A stretch of DNA of 64,000 bases from Methylibium sp035476815. GTDB lineage: Bacteria; Pseudomonadota; Gammaproteobacteria; Burkholderiales; Burkholderiaceae_C. The DNA is taken from the NCBI GenBank assembly GCA_035476815.1, contig DATILD010000094.1:5921-69920 (forward strand), read 5' to 3'. Every line of letters starts with the position of its first letter. The stretch's first letter is position 1. Positions 18,596 to 27,631 of the stretch are shown here, piece after piece. Below the pieces are notes generated by a model. It did no database searches and was not told the origin of the DNA. It was given only the letters and a program-made list of their open reading frames with translations. The position numbers were made by a program, and so were the translations under genes.

Positions 18596-19459
18596 TCAGG
18601 CGGATTCGGGGTGGTGCTCGTCCCGAATGGTGTTGCGCAGCACACCGATGCGCTCGATCTGGACCTCCACCTCGTCACCGTCCTTCATGTACTGCTTCGG
18701 CGTACGCCCGAATCCGACACCCGCGGGTGTTCCGGCAAAGATGACATCCCCCGGCTCCAGCGTGATGGCTTCACTGACCGTCGCGATGATCGTGGCGACA
18801 TCGAAGATCATGTGCTCCGTACTGGAGGACTGCACGGTTTCGCCGTTGAGCCGCGTCTCGATTTTCAGCCCGACGCCCCCAAGCGGAAGTTCGTCCGCGG
18901 TCACGACATAGGGCCCCCACGTGCCGGTGCCGTCGAAGTTCTTGCCCACGGTCCATTGCGGCGACTTGAACTGGTACTCGCGCACTGAGATCTCGTTGCC
19001 GACCGCATAGCCGAAGACGCACTCCAGCGCCCGCTCCTTCGAGATGTGCCGCCCGCCCTGCCCCAGCACCACCACCATCTCGCCTTCGTAGTCGAGGGAG
19101 TCGCTGATCGCGGGACGCCTCACGATGGCCTGGTGGGCTCCGAGGCTGGTCGAGGCCCGCAGGAAGAGCGTCGGGTAGTCGGGCTGCTTGTAAGGACTCT
19201 CCGCCGTATGGTCGGCGTAGTTGAGGCCGACGCACAAGGTCTTGGGCGGTTCCGCAATGGGGGAGAGGAAGGTCACCTGCGATGGATCCACGGTCCGGGT
19301 GCTTTCGGCCAGGAGAGCCCGCAGGCCGCTGACACCCACGCCGCGCCGAAGAAGGTCGCCCAGGTCGACGTCCTCCCCGGTGTCGAACAGGGCCAGCCCC
19401 TGGTCGGTAAGCGCGCCGGTATGGCGCCGGCCCTCGAGGAGGAAGGAGGCAATCTTCAT
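18596..19459 (-). CDS. Fumarylacetoacetate hydrolase family protein
   Basis: Metal-dependent hydrolase or hydratase/decarboxylase fold of 287 residues. Members process ring-cleavage products (fumarylpyruvate, oxalocrotonate, 2-hydroxypentadienoate). The metal-site signature DYEGEMVVVLGQ follows a conserved CVGLNYADH block, and WTVGKNFDGTGTWGPYVV and FAGTPAGVG complete the family pattern. I place the start at MKIASFLLEGRRH (ATG 19457-19459); the upstream in-frame extension is basic and unlike the family. First gene of the three-gene operon and divergent from the GntR regulator, with an AT-rich control region between. Its exact reaction depends on which product the dioxygenase makes. Confidence 0.87.
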   Translation of the reverse strand: MKIASFLLEGRRHTGALTDQGLALFDTGEDVDLGDLLRRGVGVSGLRALLAESTRTVDPSQVTFLSPIAEPPKTLCVGLNYADHTAESPYKQPDYPTLFLRASTSLGAHQAIVRRPAISDSLDYEGEMVVVLGQGGRHISKERALECVFGYAVGNEISVREYQFKSPQWTVGKNFDGTGTWGPYVVTADELPLGGVGLKIETRLNGETVQSSSTEHMIFDVATIIATVSEAITLEPGDVIFAGTPAGVGFGRTPKQYMKDGDEVEVQIERIGVLRNTIRDEHHPESA

Positions 19460-19543
19460 AGTCGAATCCTTGAGCGAGCGGCTGAACGGCCTGCGCGTCC
19501 AGCGTACGAACCGGTGGTAACGGCGAAATAATATTCTCACCAA

Positions 19544-19560
19544 CTAAAAATATATCTTAG
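19544..19560. promoter_or_regulatory. AT-rich imperfect palindrome in the hydrolase/gntR divergent promoter
   Basis: CTAAAAATATATCTTAG lies between the divergent hydrolase and gntR genes, inside an AT-rich stretch that stands out from its surroundings. A TATACA hexamer at 19571-19576 could be the gntR -10 box, and TATTAT at 19528-19533 (minus strand) the hydrolase -10. Related palindromes occur at 22653 and 31729. It is a candidate operator for the GntR-family regulator. Confidence 0.45.
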
Positions 19561-19629
19561 TGCTTACACCTATACATGTAGCCATGTCTCATGTGTTGAG
19601 CTAGATTTGCAGTGCCCCCACCGATTTCT

Positions 19630-20325
19630 ATGAACACCGACACCTCGACTGCGCGCACCATGGCTTCCTCGTTGGCGCTCAGCCTGCGCACCGACATCAT
19701 TCGCGGTACGTTGCCGCCCGGGTCCAAGCTGCCAATCAAGGAGCTGTGTGACCGCTACAGCGTCAGCGCCATCCCGATGCGCGAGGCGTTGTCTCGTCTC
19801 GCGACGAGCGGCTTCGTCGTCGCGGAAGACCAGCGTGGCTTCCGCGTCTCGGAAGTGTCGGCAGAAGAACTGACCGACATCACGGAGGCGCGCATCCACG
19901 TCGAATGTGAGGCGCTGCGGCGCGCCATCGAGCGCGGTTCTCTTGACTGGGAGGAGAAGCTCGCCGGCGCTCATCACCGACTCAGCCGCCTGCCGATGCT
20001 CGCCAAAGGGCAATCCGGCGTGACCGAGGAGTGGGAGCGAGCCAACACGGCTTTCCACTCGGCGTTGATTGCAGGTTGCGGCTCGAAGTGGCTGCTGACA
20101 CTGTCCGAGCTGCTGCGAGACCAGACCGCACGGTACAGGCACCTGTCGGTTGCTCGCGAACCGAGACCCAGCAAGGGCAAATCCTCGGCCCCTACTCGGG
20201 ATGTGCCGATGGAGCACCAGCAGATCGCAGAGGCCGCCCTCGCCCGCGATGCTCATCGTGCCTGCGCGCTGCTTGCGGAGCATTTCAGGACAACCACACA
20301 GATGGTCCTCGGCAGGGGCACCTGA
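19630..20325 (+). CDS. GntR-family transcriptional regulator, FCD subfamily
   Basis: DNA-binding regulator with an N-terminal winged helix-turn-helix (about residues 10-75, LRTDIIRGTLPPGSKLPIKEL through ATSGFVV) and an all-helical FCD effector domain. The latter has ITEARIHVECEALRRAIE and the His-containing NTAFHSALIAGC and EHQQIAEAALARD segments that usually bind a metal and a carboxylate ligand. It is the only regulator inside the island and is divergent from the hydrolase operon. Local control, probably relieved by a pathway acid, is likely. An in-frame GTG at 19612 is an alternative start; neither has a strong ribosome site. Its 3' end faces the convergent cytochrome gene. Confidence 0.86.
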   Translation: MNTDTSTARTMASSLALSLRTDIIRGTLPPGSKLPIKELCDRYSVSAIPMREALSRLATSGFVVAEDQRGFRVSEVSAEELTDITEARIHVECEALRRAIERGSLDWEEKLAGAHHRLSRLPMLAKGQSGVTEEWERANTAFHSALIAGCGSKWLLTLSELLRDQTARYRHLSVAREPRPSKGKSSAPTRDVPMEHQQIAEAALARDAHRACALLAEHFRTTTQMVLGRGT

Positions 20326-20510
20326 AGACAACTGCCGCCGCACTGGCCGTTGGATCACCGCGGTGCCACTGGACTGGGGCGTAACAACCCCGGACGGTTG
20401 CTCTGGTTCCTTGGCGTGCCGCAGCCTGCCGGCTGCGGCCAACGATCAGCCACAGGCCTGGCTGGCTTCGGCGGACGTCGCGCCGGACCGCTGCGACCGC
20501 CACAGTACCG

Positions 20511-20882
20511 CTACTTCAAACTGGAGAGGTAGTCGACGATCAGCTTGCGCTTGCGCGGGTTGTCCTGGAAATAGGTCATGCCGTTGCCCGGGGCGACACT
20601 TTGTGTATCAGTCAGCCAGCGGTCCATCAGGTCAGTGTCCCAGGGCTTGCCGGTGAGGACCCTGCGATAGCCCTCGGAGTAGGAGAAGCCCTCGGCTGCA
20701 CCACCTTTGCGGCCGATGATCCCAAACAGGTTAGGCCCGACGCCATGAGGCTCCCCTTTGCCGAGCGTATGGCATTGCATGCACTGCGCGCGCACCAGCT
20801 TCTCGCCGGGCAAGACCTCCTGGGCCGTCGCCATACCCCAGACGCTCGCCCACAACAACGACAACAACAGTCCACGGGTCAT
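20511..20882 (-). CDS. Periplasmic mono-haem cytochrome c
   Basis: The 123-residue class I cytochrome c has an N-terminal signal peptide (MTRGLLLSLLWASVWGMATAQ), a haem-attachment CMQCH at residues 34-38 and a likely axial Met102 (GNGMTYF). Its GVGPNLFGIIGRKGG block is typical of small soluble cytochromes c. The start overlaps the stop of the flavoprotein gene as TGATG, so the pair is translationally coupled. The obvious role is to take electrons from that flavoprotein in the periplasm and pass them to the respiratory chain. It is convergent with gntR across about 185 bases in which I see no further gene. Confidence 0.88.
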   Translation of the reverse strand: MTRGLLLSLLWASVWGMATAQEVLPGEKLVRAQCMQCHTLGKGEPHGVGPNLFGIIGRKGGAAEGFSYSEGYRRVLTGKPWDTDLMDRWLTDTQSVAPGNGMTYFQDNPRKRKLIVDYLSSLK

Positions 20883-22612
20883 CACACTCTCCGGGGTTCT
20901 TTGTGGATCGCATGCGCTGCGCGGTAGGCGAAGGCGATGATGGGGCCGAGGGTTGCCCCTCCGGCCCAGTACGCCCCCCCCGAGGCCGAGGCTACGCAGT
21001 TCCCGACGCCGTACAGCCCAGGAATCGGCCGATTGCTCACGTCGAGCACCTGACCGTCCGGATTGGTCTTGGGACCGCCCTTCGTGTCCAGCGTGCCCCC
21101 CGTCACCAGTGCCGCGTAATATGGTCCCTCCGCACTCAAAGGCCACATCGTCGGATTCGCCCGCCCCGGTTCGTCCTTCACCTCGCCGTTGAACATCTTT
21201 TCGACCATCCTGTCGCCCCGATGGAAGTCAAGATCCACGCCTGAGCGGGCGAAGTCGTTGTACCGGCCGATCGTTGCGCGCAGCTTCATCAAGAAGTCGT
21301 CCGCCAGCGCCAATCCACCAGTGACCGCCTGGTACTTCCTGAGACGGTCCGCGATGGCCGCCGCAAGCTCCTCGAGAGTCTGCCCCTTGATCACATGGCG
21401 ATCATCCGCACTTGGCGGGACGATCAGGCGCCCGTAGTCCGTACTTGCGCTGTGCTGCTGAGACCGCTGATCCCAGATCGAGAAGAGCACAAGGTTCGGG
21501 TACTCCGCCTTCTGGCCGTCCCACTCGAAGAACTTTCTGGCGATCTCGTTATAGCTGAGCTTCTCGCTCACGACACGTTGACCGTACTTGTTCACGAAGA
21601 TCATCGAGTCGCCGGCCACCGAGAACATGCCCGACATCGATCCGTCCTTGGTTACGGCCTTCTCCAACGAGACCGGACACATCCAGGCATGGTTCATGTT
21701 GCGCAGCTGGACACCGAGCGTTGACGAGATCCGGACGAAGTCCCCCTCGTTGGTCTGCACCGCGCAGCCACCGTAAACCGGTACATCCAGAAAGTTCTTG
21801 CGCAGCTCCGGGTCGTGGGTGAAGCCGCCGGTAGCAAAGATCACACCCTTGCGCGCCCGCACTCGCACCACGCCGTCATCGGTCTGCGCTTCCACCCCGA
21901 TGACTGCACCGTGACTGTCGCGAACGACACCGACAACCCGGTGCTCCGTCTTGATCACAACTCCGTCGCGCCTCGCAGCGGCAGACAATGTTCTGGTGGC
22001 GACCTGTCCTCCGTCGACCATGCTCGCCGCACCGTCCTTTGGAAACAGCACGCGCCCCACGCGCCCCTTGCCGCCGAGTTCATAGAAATAGTCGGGAACC
22101 GCCGCCACGTGCCGGTACGGCAGGGCACCCTTGCTCGCCAACAGATCAGCTGCCGGCGCAGCGCTCTGATAGATGGCCTCGCACATCGCGGCTTCCCAAT
22201 CTCCAAGCCCGAACTTCGGTAGCGTGGGATTGAAGGTTCGCGGCGCGGTCAGGCGGGCGACGTAGCGAAGGAAGTCCTCCTGCGAATCCTCCTGTCCCGC
22301 CGCTCGCATCGCCGAGTTGTTCGGGACCCAGTACCAGTAGGCCGCCTTGAAAGAGGTTCCCCCGAGGGTCGCGGCCTTCTCGAGCACCATGACGGAGTTG
22401 CCCAGCCACCGACTGAACAGCGCCGCAGGCAGACCGCCGCCTCCGCCACCGCAGACAACAACGTCGACCGTCGCATCGAACCGCTCCGGGGCGGCCGCCC
22501 CTGCTGCATGCGTGACGCCGAGCCCGCTGGCGAGCGCCACCGGCGCCGCACCTGCCTGCCGAATGAACGCACGCCGCGCTGACCGCACCCTGTCCACAAG
22601 TTGCTTCGCCAC
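20882..22612 (-). CDS. Exported KstD-like FAD-dependent dehydrogenase
   Basis: The 576-residue flavoprotein belongs to the fumarate reductase/3-ketosteroid delta-1-dehydrogenase family. The N-terminus carries twin arginines in RSARRAFIRQAG followed by a hydrophobic segment, a Tat-type signal, so the folded FAD enzyme would act in the periplasm. The dinucleotide motif is CGGGGGGLPAAL at about 54-65. The C-terminal YWAGGATLGP block resembles the Tyr-x-Gly-x-Gly-x-TLGP region of KstD enzymes that hold the substrate keto group. Such enzymes insert a double bond beside a ring ketone. The coupled cytochrome c gene argues for cytochrome as acceptor rather than oxygen. The substrate need not be a steroid; a cyclohexenone-type ring would also fit. 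Confidence 0.83.
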   Translation of the reverse strand: MAKQLVDRVRSARRAFIRQAGAAPVALASGLGVTHAAGAAAPERFDATVDVVVCGGGGGGLPAALFSRWLGNSVMVLEKAATLGGTSFKAAYWYWVPNNSAMRAAGQEDSQEDFLRYVARLTAPRTFNPTLPKFGLGDWEAAMCEAIYQSAAPAADLLASKGALPYRHVAAVPDYFYELGGKGRVGRVLFPKDGAASMVDGGQVATRTLSAAARRDGVVIKTEHRVVGVVRDSHGAVIGVEAQTDDGVVRVRARKGVIFATGGFTHDPELRKNFLDVPVYGGCAVQTNEGDFVRISSTLGVQLRNMNHAWMCPVSLEKAVTKDGSMSGMFSVAGDSMIFVNKYGQRVVSEKLSYNEIARKFFEWDGQKAEYPNLVLFSIWDQRSQQHSASTDYGRLIVPPSADDRHVIKGQTLEELAAAIADRLRKYQAVTGGLALADDFLMKLRATIGRYNDFARSGVDLDFHRGDRMVEKMFNGEVKDEPGRANPTMWPLSAEGPYYAALVTGGTLDTKGGPKTNPDGQVLDVSNRPIPGLYGVGNCVASASGGAYWAGGATLGPIIAFAYRAAHAIHKEPRRV

Positions 22613-22652
22613 CCGAACTCCTGCGTAAGAGATGCTGCCGATAAGATCGGCA

Positions 22653-22685
22653 TAAATATATATTTACTGGCCGAGATATATATAC
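22653..22685. promoter_or_regulatory. Perfect AT palindrome upstream of the flavoprotein-cytochrome pair
   Basis: TAAATATATATTTA at 22653-22666 is a perfect 14-base palindrome, and GATATATATAC at 22675-22685 follows it. Both lie 40-75 bases before the flavoprotein ATG in an otherwise GC-rich gap. It resembles the palindromes at 19544 and 31729 and may be both promoter and operator. Confidence 0.5.
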
Positions 22686-22731
22686 AGCAGTTTCCCCTAG
22701 ACCTGCCCGGCCCCCTGCGACAGCGCGTGGC

Positions 22732-23055
22732 CTACAGCTGATGGAGGTACGCCACGAGCCGATCGACGTCTTCGGCCGACACGGCGGCTGGGTACAGCCG
22801 CGGCATCGAACCCTTCGGGTTCTTGATCTGCTCCTCGAGTTGCTGCGCCGACAGCCGCTGCCCGACGCGCTTCAGCGCAGGCCCCAGCGCCCCTGCTCCA
22901 GCAGGCCCATGACACACCTCGCAGGAACGAACGTACACGCGGCGGCCTTCGGCGACGGTGCTGCCTGCGGGGGGCGGCGCGTCGGTGGACTGCGCGTGCG
23001 TCAAGCCGGCAAGCAGGGCCAAGAGGATGACCCCTCGCTGAACGACCCGGTTCAC
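22732..23055 (-). CDS. Periplasmic cytochrome c coupled to the PQQ dehydrogenase
   Basis: Small class I cytochrome c of 107 residues: signal peptide (RVVQRGVILLALLAGLTHAQS), CEVCH haem site at residues 45-49 and a probable axial Met84 in KGSMPRLYP. I choose the GTG at 23053-23055 because it overlaps the PQQ-dehydrogenase stop as GTGA. An in-frame ATG at 23070 would give five more residues and a longer overlap. The tight coupling and shared export suggest it is the direct electron acceptor of that quinoprotein, replacing the fused cytochrome domain of type II quinohaemoprotein dehydrogenases. Confidence 0.86.
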   Translation of the reverse strand: MNRVVQRGVILLALLAGLTHAQSTDAPPPAGSTVAEGRRVYVRSCEVCHGPAGAGALGPALKRVGQRLSAQQLEEQIKNPKGSMPRLYPAAVSAEDVDRLVAYLHQL

Positions 23056-24647
23056 GGAGCGAGCCCCCAAATGACCAGCGTCGGGCTGCCGGTACCTCCA
23101 AAGGTCACGCGCGACACATTGCCCGTCGCCATGGCGACATACTGCTTCGCGTCGACCGCGTAGGTGATGATGCCTCCGCCGAGGGCCCCTCGCAGCTTGC
23201 GGCTCCAGAGGACCTGGCCGGTCTTCGATTCAATGGCGAGAAAGTTGCCGGCGACGTCACCGGCGAAGACCAGTCCCCCGGCGGTCGGGGTGATGGCCGC
23301 CACGACGGGTGCCTGCGCGTGGACCTTCCACCTCAATGTGCCGGACTCGGCATCGACGGCCGTGATCCACCCGGACGGCGCCGGGTCCGTGATGGGAATC
23401 GCCTGACCACCGAACCGGACCTTCCCACGCTCGAAGTCAGCTGGACCTCGCTTGTAGAAGGTGCACCAATCGACCGCGCCGACGATGACAAGGTGCTCCT
23501 CGGGCTCGTACGCTGGCCCATTCCATTGCGTACCACCCGTCCAGCCAGGGCAGGCCTTGGCACCCTGCGGCGTCGGGCGCGCCGCCTCCTTGTAATGCGT
23601 CGTGGTGGGCGTCTTGTAGAGTACCTTGCCCGTGTCGCGATCGACGCCGACCAGATAGCCGTCCTTCCCGGCAATGGCGGCAACCTCCTGAATGTGGCGG
23701 TTCTGGTAGAGCATCGGCGGCGCCACGACGTCGTAGTCCCAGGGATCGTTCGTCGCCGTCTGGTGCCACCACTTCAGCTTCCCGGTGCGCGCGTCGAGTG
23801 CGACGACCGAGTTGGTGAACAGATTGTCTCCGGGATGCGCGTCGGGATGCATGAACTGCGCGGGATTGCCGACCGGGACGAAGATCTCGCCTGCGCGGAT
23901 GTCGATCGAGTAGGACGACCACGTGCCGCCTCCGCCGATCCGGCGGGTCGACGGAACCTTCCATGTCCCGGCCCCTGTCTCTCCCTTGCGCGGGACCAGG
24001 TCGAACCGCCAGACCTCGCGGCCGTTGTCCGCCTCGAAGGCCAGCACGCGGCCGCGGATACCCCAGTCGCCGCCTGACACGCCGACGAACACCAGCCCAT
24101 TCCACGCCTGCGGCGCTGCCGTGATGAACTCGCCGTAGGCGGCGTCGGCCACCTGGTTCATCCAGACAGTCTTTCCCGACTGCGAGTCCAGCGCAAAGAA
24201 CTGGCCATCCGGCGTACCGCGATAGATCCGGCCGTTCAGGTAGGCGACCCCGCGATTGGAGGCCCAGGGCAGCGGCCCCGTCGGCCGATGCGACGCCTTC
24301 CAGCGGAGCTGGCAGTTGGTCGGGTCCACCGCAAACGTCTCGAGCGTCGTTGTCAGAAACATCGTCCCGTTCACGACGATGGGATTCGTCTGGAACGATC
24401 CTCCTTCCGCGAGCTGCAGGCGGCAGACCTCGCGCAGCCTGTCAAGGTTGGCGGTGTTGATCTGCGCCAGCGGCGAGTAGCGCTGACCGGCGTAGTCGTT
24501 GTGGTATGTCGGCCAACCCAGGTCCTGCTGGTAGACCGGCAACTCCTGCTCGGTCGGCGCGGCCGCGCCGGCGAACAACGTGAACATGCTTGCAAGACAG
24601 CCGATCAACACACGGCTTAGCCCTTGCACAGCGGGCCGAGAACTCAT
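23052..24647 (-). CDS. PQQ-dependent alcohol dehydrogenase-type quinoprotein
   Basis: Eight-bladed beta-propeller of 531 residues with an N-terminal signal peptide (hydrophobic LIGCLASMFTLFAGAAA). It would oxidise an alcohol or aldehyde in the periplasm using pyrroloquinoline quinone. Propeller repeats such as ALDSQSGKTVW, AFEADNGREVWRF, ALDARTGKLKWW and AVDAESGTLRW recur through the chain, and NDPWDYD contains the usual catalytic Asp. The CPGWTGGTQWNGPAY block is characteristic. The adjacent Cys-Cys pair that forms a disulfide ring near PQQ in methanol dehydrogenases is absent. No cytochrome domain is fused; a separate one is encoded immediately downstream. No PQQ biosynthesis genes are in the window. 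Confidence 0.88.
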   Translation of the reverse strand: MSSRPAVQGLSRVLIGCLASMFTLFAGAAAPTEQELPVYQQDLGWPTYHNDYAGQRYSPLAQINTANLDRLREVCRLQLAEGGSFQTNPIVVNGTMFLTTTLETFAVDPTNCQLRWKASHRPTGPLPWASNRGVAYLNGRIYRGTPDGQFFALDSQSGKTVWMNQVADAAYGEFITAAPQAWNGLVFVGVSGGDWGIRGRVLAFEADNGREVWRFDLVPRKGETGAGTWKVPSTRRIGGGGTWSSYSIDIRAGEIFVPVGNPAQFMHPDAHPGDNLFTNSVVALDARTGKLKWWHQTATNDPWDYDVVAPPMLYQNRHIQEVAAIAGKDGYLVGVDRDTGKVLYKTPTTTHYKEAARPTPQGAKACPGWTGGTQWNGPAYEPEEHLVIVGAVDWCTFYKRGPADFERGKVRFGGQAIPITDPAPSGWITAVDAESGTLRWKVHAQAPVVAAITPTAGGLVFAGDVAGNFLAIESKTGQVLWSRKLRGALGGGIITYAVDAKQYVAMATGNVSRVTFGGTGSPTLVIWGLAP

Positions 24648-24737
24648 GATTCACTCCCATCGAGAGGCATGCCCGGGCCGGGCGAAACGCTTCGCCCGGG
24701 GCCGGATCACAAGGAGCCGACCGGCGCGTCGGACTGG

Positions 24738-26000
24738 TCAGCGCGCGATCGTTTCCAGGGCGCTGATCGACATGCTCTCGGGGGTGATCGTCTTCTCGTT
24801 CACTTTGTAGCTGCGGTACAGGAAGATGGATGCGTGCTTGGCCTTGAAGTCGATGGTCTCACCTTGGATCGACGAGTAGACCTTCGTCCCGTCTTCGCCC
24901 ACGGTGGGGCGGATGTGGAAGTTGATGAACTTCCAGAACTCCCCCTTCTTGTCATAGGCCTCGCCCATGTAGATCTTGGGGTAGTTCACGTCGAGGTACA
25001 CGATCTTCTTGCTGTAGGGGTGCTCGGGCGGCGGCGTGCCTTCGATCACCCAGACCTCCCGCGGCTGCCACGTCTGGACCGGGTTCCAGAACGGGGCCTC
25101 CTTGAGGTCCGTCGTGGTCCAGGCCTCGGACGTGCCCTTCTTTGCGGCGTTGTAGCCCAGGCGCGCGTCCGTGATGGCCAGGATCCACCGTCGTCCGACC
25201 ACCTTGATCGACGGGTACCAGGACGGACGGGCATTCCAGACGTAGATGTCGTCGTTGAGCTGATCGAGGCCACCGATGGGATCCATCCAGGCACCGCCGG
25301 AGAGGCGCCGGGTGCGCCGCGCCGACTTGATGTAGGCCCAACTGTCCTCCACCTTGACATCGTCGTGCCGGACCGTGAACGTGCCCAGGCCCTTGATGTC
25401 CTGCGGTGCGGTCGCCACGAAAAGCGTCTTCGTGAGCGTGCCCTCGTCGAGCACCGGCTTGTCGCCACTCAGACGGCCCTTGTAGAAGACCCGCTGGAAG
25501 AGCCAGTCCTGCGTCTGCTCGAGACCCTTGTCGCCGCTGACGAGGAGGTAGGTTGCCTGGTTGTTGATGACGTCACCCTCCGGCGACGCGTAGTAGAAGT
25601 TCCAGATCAGCTTGTCGCCGGCATGCGGGTCGCTCTGCGCCACGTTGGGAAACGGCACGCCCGCCACCCATCCCTTGACCTCGCGGGTCTGGGGGTCGAA
25701 CTTGGCCGAGCCGGCGTACTTCTTCGTCGCCTCCACGTACTTTGGATCCAGTTCGATCGGCTTGGCCTTCGTCAGCGTCATGCGCAGATTCCATTGACGG
25801 ATCTGCAGCTCGAGCTTGTCGGTGAGCATGCTGCCGATGGTTCGACCATCAAAGGTTTCACCTTTGAACCTGTCGATGTTCGACTTGTCGAGAACGGTGC
25901 CTTCCGGCACCTCGGCTGCGAATGCTGCGGGCGCGTGGCCCAGAACGGCGGCGATGGCGGCAACGGCGATCGCGCTCAGCCAGTTCCTGCGCTTGTACAT
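24738..26000 (-). CDS. DUF1329 family outer-membrane/periplasmic protein
   Basis: The 420-residue exported protein has a clear Sec signal peptide ending near residue 29 (AAFAAEVP). The mature part is rich in Trp, Tyr and Lys, consistent with DUF1329. That family resembles LolB/LolA-type lipid-binding beta structures and nearly always accompanies DUF1302 and an MMPL transporter. Its function is not established. Co-occurrence with catabolic clusters for hydrophobic compounds suggests carriage of a hydrophobic ligand across the periplasm or outer membrane. It is 24 bases from the DUF1302 gene and is followed by the PQQ dehydrogenase, so it sits between transport and oxidation genes. Confidence 0.86.
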   Translation of the reverse strand: MYKRRNWLSAIAVAAIAAVLGHAPAAFAAEVPEGTVLDKSNIDRFKGETFDGRTIGSMLTDKLELQIRQWNLRMTLTKAKPIELDPKYVEATKKYAGSAKFDPQTREVKGWVAGVPFPNVAQSDPHAGDKLIWNFYYASPEGDVINNQATYLLVSGDKGLEQTQDWLFQRVFYKGRLSGDKPVLDEGTLTKTLFVATAPQDIKGLGTFTVRHDDVKVEDSWAYIKSARRTRRLSGGAWMDPIGGLDQLNDDIYVWNARPSWYPSIKVVGRRWILAITDARLGYNAAKKGTSEAWTTTDLKEAPFWNPVQTWQPREVWVIEGTPPPEHPYSKKIVYLDVNYPKIYMGEAYDKKGEFWKFINFHIRPTVGEDGTKVYSSIQGETIDFKAKHASIFLYRSYKVNEKTITPESMSISALETIAR

Positions 26001-26024
26001 GATGAGTCTCCGTGGTTCGGTGAT

Positions 26025-27575
26025 TTAGAAGAGCCGGGTGAGGCGGAACAGGAGCTGGTTGTTGTTCTTGAACCAACCGAACAGATGCGTGTCCTGCTCG
26101 ACCTGGCCTGGACGCTTCTGCTTGTCGCTGATGAAGATGTCTGCCTCGATGACCAGTCGCCAGTGGTTCCCCTGGACGAACTCGACGCTCGGAATGAAGA
26201 AGCCGCCGCCGTTGCTGACGTCGGCGCCCAGTGCGATCTGAGGATTGATCTTGTCGTTCGAGTAGTTGAGGCCAAGAACGCCGGTGACGATCGTCGAGTG
26301 CTCGCGCAGTGGCGCGCCGAAGCCGGTGTTGTCGACGATGTCATCCTCCGACCGATACTTCAGGACCCACTTGTCAAACACTTGGACCGAGAAGAACGAG
26401 GGACGGCTGGTTCCGAGGAAGCGCGTGAGGTTCAGGCTCTTGTCGATGCGGACCATCGACTGCAGGACGTTTTTCCGGATGATCCCGCCGAAGCCTGGCA
26501 ATGCGCCGCCGGCGAAGCTGGTGCCGACGTTGAATGCGGCATCGTGCGTGTACGCGAACTCCGTGCTGATCACGGCGTCGATGGCCGGAACGTAACCTGA
26601 GAGCGTCACCCCGGCCAACTCGACCTTCGGGAAGATGAAGTCGCCGAGCCCGCCCGTCGGCGCCACCTTGTAAGGTGCCGCCGCCGAGTTGACTACGGGG
26701 TCGTTGTTGAAGGTCTTCAGATAGGCGACCGAGTAGTTGATCGGCCCGGCCGTGCCCGACCATCGAAGACCGCCCGTCAGATCGTCAACATCACCCGCGG
26801 GATGGTGATAGTTGTAATTGAGCAGACCTGGCGCCAGGAAATCGACCCCCTTGTTCGGCTGCAGCGCCCAGCGCCCGCCGGACAAGTCATAGGTGTTGCC
26901 AATGTCCTTGTCTCGGTCCCATCCCGGGCGAACCAAAACTTGCAGGCTCCCGTTAGCCTCAGGAACGTCGAACTTTGTGTTCAGCAAGATCAGCGGTTTG
27001 CGAAGCTCCTCGTTCTCACGTTCAAGGAACGAGCGCCAGCGGTAATCGAAGCCGTGCACCACGTCCATGGCACGGAAGAAGTCCGTCTCACCCCAAACCA
27101 CCTGCTGCTTTCCCAGACGAAGCTTGATGCGTTCGGTGGGCGCGTAGTCCACGTACAGCTCGCGCAACTCGCCCTGGTCATAGGTATCACGGATGTCGCT
27201 GCCCGGCCCTCCGGGGGTGTTGGAGCGAACCTGCTGCTCGAGACGATCCAGGTACGAGGTCTTGATCTCGCGATCGAGCCTCGCTATACCCTTCCAACTC
27301 AAGGGTCCTGTTTTCCAGTCGGCGTCCAGCATCAGCGAACCCCGCGCCATCGACACGTCCCAGCGGTCGTTGGCTGCCGTCTCCGGCGGGTTCTGCAGAT
27401 TGAACGAAAGCCACGCACGGGCGTAGCCACCGAGTAGAAAGTTGCCCGACTCCTCGCTCTGCGATCCACTCACCGCAGCATCCTGGGCAACGACCAGATC
27501 AGTCGCCGCAAACTGCACCAGAAGCGCGAGCGCAACGGCAGTCGGATGCAGCGAGAACGCTTTCAATCTCTTCAT
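26025..27575 (-). CDS. DUF1302 family outer-membrane beta-barrel protein
   Basis: The 516-residue protein starts with a signal peptide (hydrophobic ALALLVQFAATDLVVAQ). The rest alternates polar and hydrophobic residues with many aromatics and ends in a terminal Phe (LLFRLTRLF), which is the pattern of an outer-membrane barrel. Family DUF1302 members are the usual partners of DUF1329, and some are described as porin-like. KLRLGKQQVVWGETDFFRAMD is a typical conserved block. The reading frame is open upstream, but signal peptide and family start at MKRLKAFSLHP. It probably forms the outer-membrane entry or exit for the compound handled by this cluster; direction is not determined by sequence. 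Confidence 0.86.
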   Translation of the reverse strand: MKRLKAFSLHPTAVALALLVQFAATDLVVAQDAAVSGSQSEESGNFLLGGYARAWLSFNLQNPPETAANDRWDVSMARGSLMLDADWKTGPLSWKGIARLDREIKTSYLDRLEQQVRSNTPGGPGSDIRDTYDQGELRELYVDYAPTERIKLRLGKQQVVWGETDFFRAMDVVHGFDYRWRSFLERENEELRKPLILLNTKFDVPEANGSLQVLVRPGWDRDKDIGNTYDLSGGRWALQPNKGVDFLAPGLLNYNYHHPAGDVDDLTGGLRWSGTAGPINYSVAYLKTFNNDPVVNSAAAPYKVAPTGGLGDFIFPKVELAGVTLSGYVPAIDAVISTEFAYTHDAAFNVGTSFAGGALPGFGGIIRKNVLQSMVRIDKSLNLTRFLGTSRPSFFSVQVFDKWVLKYRSEDDIVDNTGFGAPLREHSTIVTGVLGLNYSNDKINPQIALGADVSNGGGFFIPSVEFVQGNHWRLVIEADIFISDKQKRPGQVEQDTHLFGWFKNNNQLLFRLTRLF

Positions 27576-27631
27576 CTTGCTCCTCGACTCTCTCTGTGGT
27601 TGTGGTGTGGTTGAAGGCGCAGCCGTCCAGA

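Noticed and set aside
20326..20510. Extra small protein between gntR and the cytochrome c gene
   Set aside because: Short frames lack a ribosome site and conserved features; the gap is better read as the convergent ends of the two units.
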